From: JAJDFU01 sp964641965
GTDB taxonomy: Bacteria; Bacteroidota; Bacteroidia; Chitinophagales; Saprospiraceae
Length of the DNA stretch: 64,000 bases
Direction of reading: 5' to 3'
Assembly (NCBI GenBank): GCA_964641965.1
Contig: CAZXLD010000025.1
Location: 1 to 64,000, forward strand
Below, in pieces: positions 1 through 8,696 of the stretch. The translations under genes and the position numbers were made by a program. Numbering within the stretch: position 1 is the stretch's first letter; each line of letters starts with the position of its first letter. A model generated the notes under the pieces. It was not told where the DNA came from and did not search any database. It saw only the letters and a program-made list of their open reading frames with translations.

Positions 1-2610
1 GAAACGTCGCGTGGCTTCCCGGTAGAGCTGCTTCAGGGAATCTTGTCCCAGTATGCGGTTCATTTGGGCAAGGTGGGTTTCCATTTGCCCCTTGACCTGG
101 ATGGCGCTTGCCGAATCCACGGCCTCCCCGATACTGCCTCGGTAGAAGTTGGCAGCAAATTGGGCCACATCGATGGCCAATCCACCAAAATAATGGATAC
201 TATCCGATGTAGAATTAAGGCAGAGATTCAATTCAGGCTTTGAAGGGGAGGTGTCTTCCGGCAGTTCCCCCAGCGCCCTCAGGCGGGGGGAAAAGGTAGT
301 TGGAGGCTGATAGGCTACCGCATTTCCGGTACATCCCGGCCTGGGATTGAAAGCGAAAGCCAGGGCGCTTAATCCGCCCCACACCATCAGCGCAATAAGC
401 GCGTTCCGCATCGTATCCCGCCAGCCTAGCCCCGGGTAACCGCTTCGGTAAATGTACTTATGCAAGGTCTTGGGCACCACAAAATCCAGTGGCGAGCGCT
501 TTCGGTCCAGTTGCTTGATCACCGCAAAATCGGGTTCAGCCCCGGCCTCCAGGAGGTCCCCTATTTCGCGCTCAAGTTCTCGTTTCCGCTTTTTGTCCCG
601 GGTAAACAACCACTCGTTCAAAGCCAGGGTCATCGCATGTTCTTCCCAGGCCACCGAATCCCGCGGTACTTTTTGCTGTTTGAGCAGGCCATGAAGCCGT
701 TGGCGGACGACAAGCAGGAGGGAGGAATCCTCTTCTTCCAGCCACCCCAGCAGAACCGCCCGGGCCGGATCAGGAATGACCCCGTCCACAAACCAGGGCA
801 AGCGAGCCAGATCCAGCAGATTCGTTAACTGAAGCAACGGTCGCTCTTCCGTGGAGAGCAATTGCCCCAGGAACAGGGTCAGGTCCCAATGTAGTGTGGG
901 ATACACGGCACAGGCAGCAATCCAGCGCATTCGAGTCGGATCAAAATGCTGCTCCAGGGTAGTGATCAGGCCCTGATCGAACGTAATCCGATTGGCCGGG
1001 GCATCCTTTATTTGATCCTTCCAGCCTTCGGGCATCCGCTCCTCTCCACTATCCAATTCATCGATCAGGTAGCCCAGGCTTTGCAAGGTTGCCGGCAGCA
1101 CCCGGAAGAGGTTACCAAGCAACCGTTCTTTTTTACCCCAGGTGGTGGTTGGGTTTGGGGTAAACAAGGCCCGTTCACGCCAGAGCTGAAGGGTGTTGGT
1201 CCAGCGGGCGGGCTTGCCGGACAACGGGCTCAGCAAGGAATAGCCGTTCCCTACGATAAGCAAGCGAGCATTGGGATACCGGTGCTGCAATTCCTTGAGG
1301 GAAAGGCCATTCGGGAAGGCTTCATTGAAGGACAAGCGAATGTCGCCATCGAAGAAAAAACGCTCTACATAGACCTCGTTGGCCCGAAATGCCCGGTACA
1401 CCTGGTCAAATAGCCTGGCGCGATGGTTGCGTCGGCTTTGGCGGTCGATCAGTAATAGGTATTCAGGTGGTCGGGTTTGTTGGGCATACTGGAAGGACGC
1501 GAATCCACCCTGCTGGATCGTAGCCTGAATGGTGGCCGGCACATCCAGACGGCTGTGGTCATCTACCGTGCGCCTGCGGAGTTGGTTGAGCACCTGGTCA
1601 AACGATTCTCCCATCTCGATCGCGTCTTCCAGCTCTTCGATCTCAATGTTCCAGAGATAGGGAGGCTTATCGGGTTTGTCCAGCTCGGCGATCAGCTTTC
1701 GGCGTCGCAAGGAAAGCCAGCGCAGCAACAGGTAAAACCATACGCCTAATAGCAGGACGAAAAGGGGCTTGAGCCACCATTGGTTGTCAAACAACCAAAG
1801 TTCCCAGCCTTCGGGCTCCTGTACAGCCAGGTTGGCCAGTTGAAAGGGCCGCTTGGCCTCCAGGTGTTTAAATGGATCCTCGATTTTTTCAGGATTTCCA
1901 GTAGAAGAAGTAGGGCCAGCCACCGTTGTAGGAGATGCACTGGTGTCCCCCCGGACCGGCTGGATGGAAAATACCAGCTGCAAGGTTTGGGCCCTGCCTT
2001 CGGGTGGAAAAAGCGTGGTACAAACGGTATCCCGTCCAGGCTGATTGGAGGCTATGTAGATCAGACAACCGTCTTCCTGCACTGCAAATTGGCCCAAAGC
2101 GGATCCCCGCTCCTGGCAAAGGGCGATAGAGTCCAGCAGGGGCACCTCTTGGATGCGGGCCAGGGAATCCCGGCAGAGGATGTTTTCAGACAACCCTTTC
2201 ACCTGCACTGTATGGAAAGCTGCCTGGGGAAAAAACTGCCGGTAGAACAAATAAGCCGGTGGTATACCGAGCAGTATTAAGCCCAGGAGCACCAGCAACA
2301 TAGAACGCCGAAGTCTATTGGCGGCTTTTTCCTCGGGAAAGGGATCCGGATCCACAGCCACCGGCTCCAAGGTTGCTTCAGCCTGAGCCAAGACCTCTTC
2401 AAACAGGTCGCCAAATTTCTTTTGTTCCTGTTCATTGGTCGCCAGGAGCGGGATGAGTATTGGTTTGAGTTGCTCCGGCGGGAAATCATCCGGCAGGCGA
2501 GCCAGGAGCTGCTGGATACGCAAGTGTCGATCCACGCCAACCGCCACCCCTTCCGCTTCCAGTCGGGAAAGCAGCTCGGCTATGAGTTGATATGGGAGCG
2601 TGGTATTCAA
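1..2610 (-). CDS. CoxE/vWA-like membrane protein of a MoxR locus (C-terminus cut by window edge)
   Basis: Reading the minus strand gives one uninterrupted frame of 870 codons that leaves the window at base 1. No ATG is available. A TTG at 2610-2608 follows an in-frame stop and lies 67 bp after the MoxR gene, so it is the chosen start, with moderate certainty. Residues 1-75 are helical and resemble the N-terminus of CoxE-type vWA proteins. Hydrophobic segments lie near residues 103-123, 280-298 and 736-755, with a likely external Cys-containing stretch between the first two. Residues about 384-470 look like a vWA Rossmann domain, but the metal-binding DxSxS is degenerate (DRQSR at 389-393). 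MoxR ATPases usually act with vWA partners, so this is probably the membrane-bound partner of the upstream ATPase. The missing C-terminus could hold an effector or sensor domain. Confidence 0.7.
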   Translation of the reverse strand, partial: MNTTLPYQLIAELLSRLEAEGVAVGVDRHLRIQQLLARLPDDFPPEQLKPILIPLLATNEQEQKKFGDLFEEVLAQAEATLEPVAVDPDPFPEEKAANRLRRSMLLVLLGLILLGIPPAYLFYRQFFPQAAFHTVQVKGLSENILCRDSLARIQEVPLLDSIALCQERGSALGQFAVQEDGCLIYIASNQPGRDTVCTTLFPPEGRAQTLQLVFSIQPVRGDTSASPTTVAGPTSSTGNPEKIEDPFKHLEAKRPFQLANLAVQEPEGWELWLFDNQWWLKPLFVLLLGVWFYLLLRWLSLRRRKLIAELDKPDKPPYLWNIEIEELEDAIEMGESFDQVLNQLRRRTVDDHSRLDVPATIQATIQQGGFASFQYAQQTRPPEYLLLIDRQSRRNHRARLFDQVYRAFRANEVYVERFFFDGDIRLSFNEAFPNGLSLKELQHRYPNARLLIVGNGYSLLSPLSGKPARWTNTLQLWRERALFTPNPTTTWGKKERLLGNLFRVLPATLQSLGYLIDELDSGEERMPEGWKDQIKDAPANRITFDQGLITTLEQHFDPTRMRWIAACAVYPTLHWDLTLFLGQLLSTEERPLLQLTNLLDLARLPWFVDGVIPDPARAVLLGWLEEEDSSLLLVVRQRLHGLLKQQKVPRDSVAWEEHAMTLALNEWLFTRDKKRKRELEREIGDLLEAGAEPDFAVIKQLDRKRSPLDFVVPKTLHKYIYRSGYPGLGWRDTMRNALIALMVWGGLSALAFAFNPRPGCTGNAVAYQPPTTFSPRLRALGELPEDTSPSKPELNLCLNSTSDSIHYFGGLAIDVAQFAANFYRGSIGEAVDSASAIQVKGQMETHLAQMNRILGQDSLKQLYREATRRF

Positions 2611-2677
2611 ATTTGCCTGGCAATTGGACCGGCGGATTTATCCGCCGAAAAAAGGACGGCAGCTAAAGCAGCCGGAC

Positions 2678-3613
2678 CTACGACTGGACGAGTTTTTTCA
2701 ATTCGGCCAGATCCTCCTTATTCTTGGCCAAAACCGAATAGGACGTTTTCAACTTATCCTGCTCTTCGGGAGACAGGGAATCCAGCGAATCGATTTTGCG
2801 TGTATCCAGATCCATTCGTTGCAAAAGCATGGCCCAGTAGATCAGTTCGGCGGTAGCCGGGTTTTTTTTCAGCTTCACCCGGCGGCCTTTCCGAATAAGC
2901 TCAAAGTGCCGAATTAAAGGCTGTATCTCTGCCGCCCCAAAAGCTTCCACCTTATTTTTCAGGATTTCCAGGAGCATCTCCGGACTGGGAAAAGGTATAT
3001 GGTAATAGGTGACCCGGCGAAGAAAAGGCTCCGGCAGATTCTTTTCCGAATTAGAGGTAAGGATGATCACCGGCCGGTTTTCTTGGGCAGCCTTGTAGGA
3101 GGGTTTATCAATTTCGGGAACATCGAATTCCAGGTCTTCCAGGGCAGCGAGGATGTCGTTGGGAAGGTCCCGGGGGGCTTTGTCGATTTCGTCAATCAGT
3201 ACCACCATCCTGCGGTTTTCCTTAATGGCCTTACCAAGCCCCTGGTACTTGATGAAACGGGCCTCCACCTGATCGGGGCTGAGCGGCTCAGCCTGGGTCT
3301 GGCTATATTGAAAATGGCTAAGCGCATCATAGCGGTAGAAGAGATCCCGGACGGAGGAAGTAGTCTGGGCGTTGAACACTTCCGGTTTGCCCAGTTTGAA
3401 ATACCAGGCAATATGGTGGGCCAGTTGGGTCTTTCCGGTGCCGGGCTCGCCTGTAAGCAACAGGGGTTGGCCTACGTTAAGGGCTACATTAACGGCCTGG
3501 ATCAAGTCTTCGGAAGGCAGATACAGGCTGGGATCATTGACCTTACTATTCAGCGGAATAATCGGGAGGTCCCGTTGACCTGCTTTGTCATAGATTCTAA
3601 ATTCGGCGGGCAT
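2678..3613 (-). CDS. MoxR-family AAA+ ATPase
   Basis: This 311-residue protein has the compact MoxR layout. It shows Walker A GEPGTGKT at 55-62, Walker B VVLIDEID at about 137-144, the sensor-1 TSN at 186-188 and a following FLRR at 197-200. MoxR proteins are ATP-driven chaperone-like remodelers that work on vWA-domain partners. The gene starts 14 bp after the iSTAND-like gene and is followed by a vWA-like membrane protein, so the three are almost certainly co-transcribed. In the predicted conflict systems of this kind the ATPase is thought to gate an effector complex; that role is inferred from context. The family call is secure and the specific substrate unknown. Confidence 0.92.
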   Translation of the reverse strand: MPAEFRIYDKAGQRDLPIIPLNSKVNDPSLYLPSEDLIQAVNVALNVGQPLLLTGEPGTGKTQLAHHIAWYFKLGKPEVFNAQTTSSVRDLFYRYDALSHFQYSQTQAEPLSPDQVEARFIKYQGLGKAIKENRRMVVLIDEIDKAPRDLPNDILAALEDLEFDVPEIDKPSYKAAQENRPVIILTSNSEKNLPEPFLRRVTYYHIPFPSPEMLLEILKNKVEAFGAAEIQPLIRHFELIRKGRRVKLKKNPATAELIYWAMLLQRMDLDTRKIDSLDSLSPEEQDKLKTSYSVLAKNKEDLAELKKLVQS

Positions 3614-3627
3614 AGGTTCAATAGATT

Positions 3628-4731
3628 TTAGGGTTCAGTTCGTTCGATATAGTCACAGACCAACTCCTGCAGAAGCTCGACATCATCCATATTGAAAGTA
3701 CCGTCTTTTTGAAATTGCTCCAGATCGGAGGGATCCCACAGGCTGGTTATAAAATGGGTTATAAGATTGTCGAGTTTGGCCTGGTTGCGCTCACCCAGGT
3801 CTCGCAGCCAATCAAATAGATCACTTTTTTCTACCGGTTGGAGAGGCTGGAAGTGAGCTGCGGCTTTATGCTTGTCGGCGAGCGATTTCATGCCCCCTAC
3901 CAATGCTTTTTTTCGAGCTTGCTCGGCCAAAGGCGTGTGTAGTCCATCTACATAAACGACGATGAAAAAAAGAAACCGAGGTACGTCCTGGTGGGTATGA
4001 GAAAAGGTTTCTATGATCCATTCCAGAAACTGGAACAGATGTGGTTCGCAATTCTTTTCGTTAATCTCGAATAAGAGCACCGCCAGATCATAATTGAGTT
4101 TAGGCAAGCCCTCATGGATGAATTGATCAAAGGATTCTAGTTTTTTGAATTCGAATAGTTCTCCAAAGCTTTTTTTGAACTTCCGTTTGCTTCGTTCCAG
4201 GTTGTTGCGCAATGGAAGATCCAGGATCTTGACGCGGTCATTTTCCTTGCGCAACCGAAAAATGGCACTATCGTCATCGTCCAGCTCATCCCGAATCAGT
4301 TCATACACCATGCGTTCGGCGAAACTGGGAGGCATCTGCGTGGGGCAAGCGGTGATAAAGTAGAACTGATATAACAAATCCTGCAAATCATCAAACGTAT
4401 CCCAAAACCGACGCACTATTTTCCTTCGATCACAATTCACCCGATGCCAGAGGCCTACCTCTTCTTCAAACTCAAAATCCGACAATTTATCCTGCAACAA
4501 GGATTGCCCCTTTTTGCTGTTGAGCGAATAGAGTTCGGAAAGCTCTTTTTTCAGCTTTTCAAGCTCAGCTTCCGTTTGTAAGATTTGCTCCTCCAGTTTA
4601 AATTCCTGAGCTGCATCCGTGCCTTGTACCAGCAGAAGCCGTTGCCGTAGGGCATTGCGCTTTTTGGTGAGCATTTGCAGGCTGCTCTCCATTCCCATCA
4701 CTTCATCAAAATTAGCCTTAGGTGCACTCAT
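3628..4731 (-). CDS. Coiled-module protein with iSTAND-like domain
   Basis: This 367-residue protein has two visible parts. Residues 15-70 form a charged helical/coiled module containing QGTDAAQEFKLEEQI at 36-50, which is identical to a stretch in the protein encoded immediately upstream. Residues from about 75 onward form a second domain with a strand-like YQFYFITACP (121-130) followed by SFAERMVYEL (136-145). This resembles the predicted inactive-STAND (iSTAND) domains that lack a P-loop; no Walker A is visible. Family assignment rests on recalled similarity and is moderate. The start overlaps the upstream stop by 4 bp (ATGA), indicating translational coupling. It probably bridges the EAD adaptor to the MoxR/vWA machine (inference). 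Confidence 0.65.
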   Translation of the reverse strand: MSAPKANFDEVMGMESSLQMLTKKRNALRQRLLLVQGTDAAQEFKLEEQILQTEAELEKLKKELSELYSLNSKKGQSLLQDKLSDFEFEEEVGLWHRVNCDRRKIVRRFWDTFDDLQDLLYQFYFITACPTQMPPSFAERMVYELIRDELDDDDSAIFRLRKENDRVKILDLPLRNNLERSKRKFKKSFGELFEFKKLESFDQFIHEGLPKLNYDLAVLLFEINEKNCEPHLFQFLEWIIETFSHTHQDVPRFLFFIVVYVDGLHTPLAEQARKKALVGGMKSLADKHKAAAHFQPLQPVEKSDLFDWLRDLGERNQAKLDNLITHFITSLWDPSDLEQFQKDGTFNMDDVELLQELVCDYIERTEP

Positions 4732-5240
4732 TGTTTTTGCAGCTGATCTTTGATATCATTTAAGCCTTCGTTGGCTTCCCGGATTTGTTCTTCCAACTTG
4801 AATTCCTGCGCTGCGTCTGTACCTTGTATCTGAAGAAAGCGGTCTTTGAGAAAGTTCAATTTACGGATCAGCAGGTCCGCCTGGCTTTTCAGTCCTTCGG
4901 CTTCCAGCCTTTGCAGATCGAGCCTATAATTAAGGTGTTCTTCGCTAAATTCCTCTCGTTTGATGGAGGACTTTAGGTCCGTAGTCTCCACCCTATCTAA
5001 AAAAGCAGTCAGCCCTTGGAGGATCTGATTGTACTGGACTTTCTTTTCTTCAGGTAGCAAGCTTCCCTGGATTATGGCCTCTCGGTTCCATTGATTGAAA
5101 CGCGCCTGAAGAAGTGTGAGGTCAGTTCCGGCCTGGGAGGAGGGGTTTATTTCGGATCGAAGTGTATTGAATACTTCCTCCAAACTATTTTTTGAAATAC
5201 TTACCCTTATGGACTGTTTTAGCTCTTCTATACTGGGCAT
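4728..5240 (-). CDS. EAD11-like adaptor protein with coiled module
   Basis: This 170-residue soluble protein is the first gene of the four-gene unit. Residues about 5-85 resemble effector-associated domain 11: a short N-terminal helix pair, then LLQARFNQWNREAII (43-57) and a helix ending LTAFLDRV. Such EADs are thought to be homotypic adaptor domains in bacterial conflict systems. Residues 105-170 are coiled and contain QGTDAAQEFKLEEQI (139-153), exactly repeated in the next protein. The codons for this stretch differ at synonymous positions, so the peptide rather than the DNA is conserved. Its stop overlaps the next start by 4 bp. The EAD11 call is by recalled pattern and needs a profile search. 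Confidence 0.62.
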   Translation of the reverse strand: MPSIEELKQSIRVSISKNSLEEVFNTLRSEINPSSQAGTDLTLLQARFNQWNREAIIQGSLLPEEKKVQYNQILQGLTAFLDRVETTDLKSSIKREEFSEEHLNYRLDLQRLEAEGLKSQADLLIRKLNFLKDRFLQIQGTDAAQEFKLEEQIREANEGLNDIKDQLQKQ

Positions 5241-5349
5241 AAAGGCCTTTTAAATGCTCAACGGCTATGAATTCGAAAGGGTTTAATGACTAGATTTTGG
5301 ATTCAATTCTTTTTCCAAAACATTAATATACAAATTTTCTAAATTGGAA

Positions 5350-5379
5350 AACGGTACCCGGAAGAATCCGGATACCGTT
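5350..5379 (-). terminator. Probable intrinsic terminator after metK
   Basis: An inverted repeat of about 12 bp (AACGGTA-CCCGGA against TCCGGATACCGTT, with one bulge) lies 30-60 bp after the metK stop. On the minus strand the stem is followed by a T-containing stretch, TTTCCAATTT, so it probably ends metK transcription. Confidence 0.6.
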
Positions 5380-5409
5380 CTGATTACTACTCTTTAACGG
5401 GCTTCAATC

Positions 5410-6663
5410 TTAAATCCCAAAGGCTTCCTTCACCTGATCTACATAATCCAGCTTTTCCCAGGTAAAGGTCTCTACTTCAAATTCATGCGCACGGCCATCC
5501 CCATTGGTCATGCTGACTTTTTTGACTTCCGAATGGCGCCCCATATGACCGTAGGCAGCTGTTTCAGAATAAATTGGGCTACGCAGTTTTAAGCGAGTTT
5601 CGATCGCGTACGGCCGCATATCGAAGATCTCATATACTTTGGCTGCGATCTGCTCGTCGGTGAGGTCGATCTTGGCGGATCCGTTGGTGTTGATGTACAG
5701 ATTGGTTGGCTTGGCAACCCCAATAGCGTAGGAAACTTGTACCAATACCTCATCACATACACCTGCAGCAACCAAATTTTTGGCAATATGACGAGTGGCG
5801 TAAGCAGCAGAACGATCCACTTTGGATGGATCCTTGCCGGAAAAAGCCCCTCCCCCATGTGCACCCCGGCCACCATAGGTATCCACAATTATCTTCCGGC
5901 CGGTAAGACCGGTATCACCATGTGGTCCACCGATCACAAATTTGCCTGTGGGATTGATGTGATAAGTGATCTGATCATTGAACAAGTGCTGCAATTCAGG
6001 TTTCATTTGAGCCTTGATCCGGGGAATGACGATGTCGATAATATCCTGACGGATTTTAGCCAGCATGGTGTCATCATCCCCAAAATCATCGTGCTGGGTA
6101 GACACAACGATCGTATCAATCCGCTGGGGCTTGTGGTTATCTGAATATTCAATGGTGACCTGCGCTTTTGAATCCGGCCGCAAATAGGTCATTTCCTTTC
6201 CTTCTTTGCGAATCCTGGCCAGCTCGAGCAGGATCTGATGGCTCATCGCCAGAGGTAAGGGCATGAAGCTTTCAGTCTCATTGCAGGCATAGCCAAACAT
6301 CATCCCTTGATCACCAGCGCCTTGTTCTTCCGGATTGGAACGCTCAACCCCCTGGTTTATGTCCGGAGATTGCTCGTGTATGGCCGAAAGAATTCCACAG
6401 GAATCGGCATCAAACATATACTCCGACTTATTGTACCCAATTTTGCGGATCACCTCCCGGGCGATCTTCTGTACATCCAGATAGACCTTGGTTTTTACCT
6501 CACCGGCCAGCACGACCTGTCCAGTGGTCACCAAGGTCTCGCAGGCGACCTTGGAGGTTGGATCAAAAGCAATGAAATGGTCAAGTAATGCATCGGAAAT
6601 TTGATCTGCAATTTTATCCGGATGGCCTTCTGAAACAGATTCGGAGGTAAACAAGTATGGCAT
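5410..6663 (-). CDS. metK: S-adenosylmethionine synthase
   Basis: This 417-residue cytosolic enzyme makes S-adenosylmethionine from methionine and ATP. It carries the family signatures: the N-terminal FTSESVSEGHPDKIADQISDA, the GAGDQGMMFGYA motif near residue 117 and the glycine-rich GGGAFSGKDPSKVDRSAAY loop near 270-290. Length and full domain content are normal for MetK. It is monocistronic, with a hairpin terminator downstream and a 218-bp upstream gap to the next gene. The ATG at 6663 is the only start that keeps the conserved first strand close to the N-terminus. Confidence 0.98.
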   Translation of the reverse strand: MPYLFTSESVSEGHPDKIADQISDALLDHFIAFDPTSKVACETLVTTGQVVLAGEVKTKVYLDVQKIAREVIRKIGYNKSEYMFDADSCGILSAIHEQSPDINQGVERSNPEEQGAGDQGMMFGYACNETESFMPLPLAMSHQILLELARIRKEGKEMTYLRPDSKAQVTIEYSDNHKPQRIDTIVVSTQHDDFGDDDTMLAKIRQDIIDIVIPRIKAQMKPELQHLFNDQITYHINPTGKFVIGGPHGDTGLTGRKIIVDTYGGRGAHGGGAFSGKDPSKVDRSAAYATRHIAKNLVAAGVCDEVLVQVSYAIGVAKPTNLYINTNGSAKIDLTDEQIAAKVYEIFDMRPYAIETRLKLRSPIYSETAAYGHMGRHSEVKKVSMTNGDGRAHEFEVETFTWEKLDYVDQVKEAFGI

Positions 6664-6693
6664 GGTAACAAATGGTAGTTAGTAGTTTGACCT

Positions 6694-6721
6694 GGGTAAT
6701 CGTAAATCGAATCAGTTACCC
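6694..6721 (-). other. Small hairpin in the metK 5' leader
   Basis: GGGTAA (minus strand 6721-6716) pairs with TTACCC (6699-6694) across a 16-nt loop, about 30 bp before the metK start. It does not show the conserved elements of the SAM-I or SAM-II riboswitches as far as I can judge, so only a possible leader structure is claimed. Confidence 0.25.
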
Positions 6722-6881
6722 GTTCTATTTAGCAGGGCAAAAATAGAAAAAGCCCGGAAATAGGCAGACCATCATACAGGAACAACAGGAAATTAGGCTG
6801 AATTGCAACTTTGACCTCTTCGATATCCATTATAAACCCCACAAGATTCAATCCTAAAGCCCCAATAAATAATCCTCTCCT

Positions 6882-7502
6882 TTATCTAATCTCAAACCGA
6901 AACATTTCCTTGATTTCAGTCCGGGTATGCAATCGCCCAAGCAATTCGTCGCCAATAGCTACCGGCCCGACTCCGGCAGGGGTACCCGTGTAGATCAGAT
7001 CACCCATTTGCAGTTTGAAAAATTGAGATACATACACCAGGATACCGGTAAAAGAAAAAATCAGGTCCTTGGTATTACCGCGCTGCACCAGTTCCTCATT
7101 CTTAAGGAGTTCGAACTGGATCGCCTCCCGATTGAATTGGTCGATCGGGATAAACGGACTGAGGACAGCCGCACCATCAAAGCCTTTGGCAATTTCCCAG
7201 GGATGACCGTTTTTCTTACATGTTGATTGTAAATCGCGGGCTGTAAAATCGATTCCCAAAGCGATCTCTTCCACATAAGCAGCCGCAAATTCAGGCTGAA
7301 TATGGCGTCCATTTTTGCTGATTTTAAGTACCACCTCTACTTCATAATGTAAGTCCTTGGTAAACTCCGGATAGTAAAAGGGTTTGTTGTTGACCAGCAA
7401 GGCGGAGGGTGGTTTCATAAACACCACCGGCTTTTCGGGAACCGGATTATTCAGTTCCTTGGCATGATCTACATAATTGCGGCCTATACAGATTATTTTC
7501 AC
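6882..7502 (-). CDS. Fumarylacetoacetate hydrolase (FAH) family protein
   Basis: A short single-domain FAH-family enzyme of about 206 residues, like the FAHD1/YcgM group that acts as acylpyruvase, oxaloacetate decarboxylase or isomerase on small 2-oxo acids. It shows IICIGRNYVDHAKELNN at the N-terminus, the metal-binding E-x-E (YEVEVVLKI), GIDFTARD and the C-terminal GDLIYTGTPAGVGP. I prefer the GTG at 7502 because family members start at this strand; an ATG at 7535 would add 11 residues that look non-conserved. The exact substrate cannot be read from the sequence. Neighbours metK and trpS give no pathway link. Confidence 0.88.
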   Translation of the reverse strand: MKIICIGRNYVDHAKELNNPVPEKPVVFMKPPSALLVNNKPFYYPEFTKDLHYEVEVVLKISKNGRHIQPEFAAAYVEEIALGIDFTARDLQSTCKKNGHPWEIAKGFDGAAVLSPFIPIDQFNREAIQFELLKNEELVQRGNTKDLIFSFTGILVYVSQFFKLQMGDLIYTGTPAGVGPVAIGDELLGRLHTRTEIKEMFRFEIR

Positions 7503-7570
7503 GGTGGATGATTTAGGGTGGAGGGCAGTGAGCAAAAAATAACGTACCGTGTGCCGCCTACCGCTAACTG

Positions 7571-8587
7571 TTAAAATTTCACATTCAACAGGCCCGCCAG
7601 TTCTTTAACCTCCCGGAGGGTCTCCTGAGCCTGTTTTCGAATACCTGCGGAGGAAGCTTTGATCTGATTGCGCACTTCCTTTTTATTGGCTAAGAGCTCG
7701 GCTTTTCGAGATCGAATTGGAGTACTCACCTGGATTAGGCCATCTGCAACTGCATTTTTCAGATTCACATATTTCAGGTTCCCCGACTCGTAATCTCCCA
7801 TCAGACCTTCGTAGGCTTCTGTTTGTTCGCTTGCCTTTAACAAGCGGAACAGGTTGGCGACCCCAGGGCTCATTTCCCCATGTTCACTGGTTTCGCCAGT
7901 ATCTGTGACTGCCGAGCGTATTTGCTTCTGTATCCGTTTATCGTCGGCAAACAGGTTGATGTAGTGCTTCTCCCCTGCACTCTTGCTCATTTTCCGGCTG
8001 GGGTCGGCAGTAGAAAGTACTTTTGGAACTTCTGTAAATAGGGCTTCCGGTAGCACAAAATAGTCCTTACCAACCTGGTTATTGAAGCGTTGAGCAATAT
8101 CTCGAGACAATTCTAAATGTTGCTTCTGATCTTGCCCAATGGGCACGTAATCCGCCCGATAAATCAAGATATCAGCCGCCTGCAGCACTGGATAATCGAA
8201 TAAGCCTACTGAAATGAACCCCTCACCTCCATCTTCCTTGGATTGCTGGCTTTTATCCTTGAACTGGGTCATCCGGGTCAGCATACCATAGGAGGCGAAA
8301 CAATTGAAAATCCAACCGAGCTCCACATGCTCCGGGATCAAGGACTGGATAAACAAATGCTTGGCCTCCACCCCGATAGCCAGCAGGTTAAAAACCAATT
8401 CCCAAGTGTTTTCGCGAAGCTTTTTAGGCTGATAAGGCATGGTCATGGCGTGATAATCCGCCACACCGTACACACAATCATAGATCTCCTGCAGGTCTAC
8501 CCAGTTTTTTACCGCACCGAAATAATTTCCAAAGTGCAAATGACCGGTAGGTTGAATCAGGGATAGAACTTGTTGACGTTGTACCAT
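7571..8587 (-). CDS. trpS: Tryptophanyl-tRNA synthetase
   Basis: This 338-residue class Ic synthetase charges tRNA(Trp). The HIGH-type motif appears as PTGHLHFGN at residues 13-21 and the KMSKS loop at about 197-201. The QDQKQHLELSRDIAQRFN segment typical of bacterial TrpRS is present. Length is normal for bacterial enzymes of about 330-340 residues. Start ATG at 8587 directly precedes the conserved first strand. It is transcribed alone on the minus strand, 35 bp upstream of the FAH-family gene. Confidence 0.97.
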   Translation of the reverse strand: MVQRQQVLSLIQPTGHLHFGNYFGAVKNWVDLQEIYDCVYGVADYHAMTMPYQPKKLRENTWELVFNLLAIGVEAKHLFIQSLIPEHVELGWIFNCFASYGMLTRMTQFKDKSQQSKEDGGEGFISVGLFDYPVLQAADILIYRADYVPIGQDQKQHLELSRDIAQRFNNQVGKDYFVLPEALFTEVPKVLSTADPSRKMSKSAGEKHYINLFADDKRIQKQIRSAVTDTGETSEHGEMSPGVANLFRLLKASEQTEAYEGLMGDYESGNLKYVNLKNAVADGLIQVSTPIRSRKAELLANKKEVRNQIKASSAGIRKQAQETLREVKELAGLLNVKF

Positions 8588-8696
8588 TTTTATTCGAGGA
8601 CTTAATTCGGGCAGCGATAGTAGAATCGAATATTAGACCAATCATAACCGGTTTTGGTCCAGGTCGACTTTAACCCCTACTATTAACTAGAGTGCA

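Noticed and set aside
43..2917. Several plus-strand open frames at the left edge
   Set aside because: They lie opposite the 870-codon minus-strand gene and the MoxR gene, have low-complexity composition and no recognisable motifs, so they are shadows.
6664..6881. Possible SAM riboswitch upstream of metK
   Set aside because: Only one simple hairpin is visible and none of the conserved SAM-I or SAM-II core elements could be placed.
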